Assembly: GCA_964348085.1 (NCBI GenBank)
Contig: CAYGBI010000079.1
Location: 1-15,707, forward strand
DNA length: 15,707 bases
DNA from: VXYL01 sp964348085
GTDB lineage: Bacteria > Pseudomonadota > Gammaproteobacteria > Pseudomonadales > Azotimanducaceae
Direction of reading: 5' to 3'
A program made the position numbers and the translations under genes. Below are positions 13,235-15,707 of this stretch, piece after piece. Every line of letters starts with the position of its first letter. Within the stretch, counting starts at the first letter, position 1. The notes beneath the pieces are model-generated. The model did no database searches and had not been told where the DNA came from. It saw nothing but the letters and a program-made list of their open reading frames with translations.

Positions 13235-15043
13235 TCAGGTGGCTTGAACGTCATCTCCACGCGGCCAGACCTTAATGGCCCGCTTGTGGAGCCACTTTCC
13301 CCGCTTCTTAATCGCTTTCTCGTCCCAATGTCTTGGCGGATTCCTAACTAGGTGCTTGTTCAGGAAGAGGTCACTATGCATCGACAGCGTCCTGCGCTTT
13401 TTGTCCCAAGGCTCATTCGATAGCGTTGCGTTCACGCGACCGTTGACGAGCGTCAGGTTCCCTATCGTGTGGATCGCTTCTTCACGAATCGCATCAGCCT
13501 CGTTGTCGGCGCGATTGGGAAGCGGCCACCACCGGCGCCAAGCTTGTGGCATGACGTGTTCGATGTGGAGCCCGTTCGGCACGTCTCCGTTCCTACGCAA
13601 TTCCTCTTCGATTCCCGAGAGCACCATCCGGAGTCGTCCACGGGTAAGGCGCCGGTAGAGAGGTGCAGTGATGAATTGTTCAAGTAGCTCTCTGTCGCGT
13701 GGCCACAACGTGGCTTGGGCTTCTTGCTTACGAAGGTGCGAAATGATCACGCGATCTGCATTGCCTGCCGAATCCCCAACTAGCTTGTTGAGCAATCCAA
13801 CGAAGAGCTCGCCGTAGCTTCTAGCGCCGTACCCACAAATTATCCGCCGCACCAAGAAACTCTCCAGCGCCTTTACGCAGTTCGCCAACGTGTTGGTTGG
13901 CAGGTCTTCTGACAAGAGCCATAGCAGCAGGGGTGTCACCACGCCCACGTTCATCACTTGGCGCCTTTTGAGAAACTTGGCGACGGCGACGTCCACCTTT
14001 CGGATTTCCTCAATGTCGCGATAGACATCTCCCATCTCGCACATGTCGGTCGCCACCTCATCGATTGTGTCTTTGGTGGTGGCGCCATCCACCTTCTTAG
14101 ATTCGGTGTACGTCTTGAACGCCTTAAACTCATCGTAGGGCTTCATCTCCGACCGGTTGCGTAGCGTGAGCCAGTGGTTCAGGTACACATCTATACGCGG
14201 TCTCCTCTGGAGCCCCCTGCCCACCTCCTGAGTCCACCATTCGTCTTGGCCGAACGGCCATAGGTGCTTCTCTTCCTCCGACGCCTCGTCGCCGTTGCGC
14301 AGCCCGACCTCCGCATCATGCAGCACTTTGTTCTTGACCATGTCGGACTGAAGCAGCGGCGTTCCGCGCGCGTTCAGCGTCTCGAAGATGGCGTGCGGAT
14401 CGTCCTTTCCGGCCAAGTTGATTACGACGATCTGAAGCTTCTTACTAACGGCTTGTTCCAATGCGTGTGCTGCGTGTGCTGCTTGCCCACCTTGTCCCCC
14501 GACAAACTGGTCGAGCCATCGCTCCGCTTCGCTTCTGAAGAAGTCATGCGCGTGAACTACGCGGGACGTGGTGTGCTCCACCGTAGAAAGCTCGTTGCTC
14601 ATCGCGCAACGAAACGCTTCTCTGTCCACGACTGTCGGCCACACCTTAAACTTAAGGTCCGGATTCTCATTGCAGTACAGCCAGTTATTGACTACTAACT
14701 CCGATAGGCGGCCGGCCGGACCTTTGTGTTCTCGCGCCTCGAGTACCTCCTGAATCGCGTCAATGAGCAACTGGAGCGTGGTCAGTCGTTGTTGGCCATC
14801 CACCACGCTGAAGGACTCCATCGTGCTCCTAGGGAGTTCTGTTTCCTGGAAAACGACCGCACCCATGAAATGGGGTTCGTTCTCAGCGCCGTCCATGATC
14901 GATTCCGCCAACACCTCAACGTCATTCCACAGAGGTTCCCACTGCATATCTTGGTCCCACACATAGCGTCGCTGGAAGGGGGGGATCTCGTAACACACTG
15001 GCTGACGGAATAGTTGGCTCGGGTATTTCAGGGTGGTTTCCAT
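13235..15043 (-). CDS. DUF262-DUF1524 protein, GmrSD-like type IV restriction enzyme
   Basis: This 602-residue single-chain protein joins an N-terminal DUF262 (GmrS-like, ParB/sulfiredoxin-fold nucleotidase) to a C-terminal DUF1524 (GmrD-like HNH nuclease). The DUF262 motifs are IPPFQRRYVW (20-29), HFMGAVVF (58-65), VDGQQRLTTL (81-90) and IFETLNARGTPLLQSDMVKN (219-238). The HNH part shows HIEHVMPQ (493-500) and IHTIGNLTLVNGRVN (524-538). GmrSD enzymes use NTP to cleave phage DNA carrying modified, such as glucosylated, cytosines. Related DUF262 proteins (SspE, BrxU) work beside phosphorothioation or BREX systems, neither of which is visible here. The ATG has AAAGGA ten bases upstream. It faces the AbiE segment convergently. 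All key residues are present, so activity is expected; the modification recognised is unknown. Confidence 0.9.
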   Translation of the reverse strand: METTLKYPSQLFRQPVCYEIPPFQRRYVWDQDMQWEPLWNDVEVLAESIMDGAENEPHFMGAVVFQETELPRSTMESFSVVDGQQRLTTLQLLIDAIQEVLEAREHKGPAGRLSELVVNNWLYCNENPDLKFKVWPTVVDREAFRCAMSNELSTVEHTTSRVVHAHDFFRSEAERWLDQFVGGQGGQAAHAAHALEQAVSKKLQIVVINLAGKDDPHAIFETLNARGTPLLQSDMVKNKVLHDAEVGLRNGDEASEEEKHLWPFGQDEWWTQEVGRGLQRRPRIDVYLNHWLTLRNRSEMKPYDEFKAFKTYTESKKVDGATTKDTIDEVATDMCEMGDVYRDIEEIRKVDVAVAKFLKRRQVMNVGVVTPLLLWLLSEDLPTNTLANCVKALESFLVRRIICGYGARSYGELFVGLLNKLVGDSAGNADRVIISHLRKQEAQATLWPRDRELLEQFITAPLYRRLTRGRLRMVLSGIEEELRRNGDVPNGLHIEHVMPQAWRRWWPLPNRADNEADAIREEAIHTIGNLTLVNGRVNATLSNEPWDKKRRTLSMHSDLFLNKHLVRNPPRHWDEKAIKKRGKWLHKRAIKVWPRGDDVQAT

Positions 15044-15146
15044 GTGATCGCTGTCCTTTCAAGGGCTTTTCGAGAACACGCTATTAGGTCACCACAACAC
15101 CGCTAGAATCGTCAAGGTCAAGCGGTCCCGTCGCAGGTAGTTCGGT

Positions 15147-15234
15147 GCAAGGGCAACAAGGAGTCAGAACTCGCACATACATGGGAAAAGGGGTATCGGT
15201 ATGTGAAGGCCGAAGAACTGCTGAGGGATCCGAA
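15147..15234 (+). pseudogene. frameshifted ghost of the 10022-10198 small gene
   Basis: These 88 bases align with 10035-10125, with about three bases lost in two places (near 15170 and 15181), which breaks the frame. Homology begins at GCAAGGGCAAC and ends at GATCCGAA; both flanks are unrelated. The remaining intergenic sequence, 15044-15146 and 15235-15469, shows no gene I can support. The 15044-15146 part must hold the DUF262 gene's promoter. A TTGACG on the minus strand at 15110-15115 lacks a well-spaced -10. Confidence 0.8.
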
Positions 15235-15469
15235 TCGCTCGAGCGCTGGCGCTTTGCACGACGCCGAACTTGCTTGTTTCGCCGTCAAATGGTGTAGACC
15301 GTGACGCGCCATCCTGTAATTATGTGCATGACGGCGATTGTGGCTGGTGCGTGGGTAGTCAGGTCTTGGTACAACTCGATAGCTCTCTACTCTATAGGCG
15401 GAAACCCCGGGCGCGACAGAACACATTGTGTCCGGGGCAATAGGCGAGTACCGCTACGGGGGCATCGGA

Positions 15470-15707
15470 ATGTTCAAGAGACTCCATGCGAAGTACGAGG
15501 TCCTCGATGCGAAGTGGAGGGCGTTTCAGTTGGCGCATCGAAAAGCGATGGTGGTGGCGCATCTCGTTATGATGGTGATACTCCCACCCTTCGTGCTGTT
15601 TCCAAGCATGGGTGGGCTAGCGGTCTTGGTCGTGTTTCTGCCTTTGCAGCTCCTAGCAGTCTGTCGGACTTGGAGACGCTCCATGGGCGATCGGGTACGC
15701 GGTCGAC
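15470..15707 (+). CDS. small membrane protein, partial at window edge
   Basis: An ATG at 15470, preceded by GGGGG about 8 nt upstream, opens a frame that is still open at the window end, with 79 codons visible. The product starts with a charged amphipathic helix (KRLHAKYEVLDAKWRAFQLA), then two hydrophobic segments (about 28-46 and 50-68) with a tight SMGG turn, then a basic RTWRRS stretch. This looks like a membrane hairpin with both ends in the cytoplasm. Family unknown; the C-terminus is outside the window. Confidence 0.5.
   Translation, partial: MFKRLHAKYEVLDAKWRAFQLAHRKAMVVAHLVMMVILPPFVLFPSMGGLAVLVVFLPLQLLAVCRTWRRSMGDRVRGR

Noticed and set aside
15081..15115. Promoter for the DUF262 gene (TTGACG and TAATAG on the minus strand)
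   Set aside because: The two elements are 23 bp apart, too far for a sigma-70 promoter.
1..15707. tRNA, rRNA, CRISPR arrays, riboswitches
   Set aside because: No cloverleaf, conserved rRNA block or regularly spaced short repeats were found on reading both strands. A covariance-model search was not possible here.

Overview
The window is high-GC bacterial DNA, dense with genes. Nothing in it is eukaryotic or phage-structural. The core gene set (D-2-hydroxyacid dehydrogenase, and a SpoIIM/RDD/DUF58/MoxR/DUF4350/DUF4129 cluster) suggests a proteobacterium, most likely a gammaproteobacterium. That placement is inferred from gene content only. I see no rRNA, tRNA, CRISPR array, transposase or integrase.

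Layout. (1) 1-3066, plus strand: a D-2-hydroxyacid dehydrogenase, then two tandem paralogous membrane proteins. About 1.05 kb was duplicated, and the duplicated block carried the last 30 codons of the dehydrogenase with it. These survive as a stop-containing relic between the two copies. A 29-bp scrap matching the DUF58 gene 3.6 kb away sits exactly at the junction. (2) 3125-9226, minus strand: a tightly packed six-gene operon, in transcription order DUF4129, DUF4350, MoxR AAA+ ATPase, DUF58, SpoIIM-like and RDD. Several start codons overlap the preceding stop, and four of the six starts are GTG. This is a widespread envelope-associated MoxR cluster; its biochemical role is not settled. The dehydrogenase/membrane-protein block converges on it, and hairpins lie between them. 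(3) 9391-15707: an accessory, defence-like region. Two direct repeats of about 547 bp (9391-9937 and 12502-13049) bracket a 2.6-kb segment. That segment holds a small orphan gene, an uncharacterised membrane protein, and an AbiEi/AbiEii-type (type IV) toxin-antitoxin pair. The pair has its own promoter and a candidate operator. After the second repeat comes a minus-strand single-chain DUF262-DUF1524 (GmrSD-like) type IV restriction gene. Beyond that are a frameshifted ghost of the small orphan gene and the start of a membrane protein cut by the window edge.

How the genes fit together. Region 2 probably makes one membrane-anchored complex: a MoxR ATPase, a vWA-like DUF58 protein and several membrane proteins. 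Region 3 looks like a small defence island built by repeated duplication and decay. Each 547-bp repeat encodes a well-conserved small protein followed by the broken start of a nucleotidyltransferase. This is the trace of a second two-gene nucleotidyltransferase module next to the intact AbiE pair. The least-described pieces are this repeat protein and the 10022-10810 gene pair.
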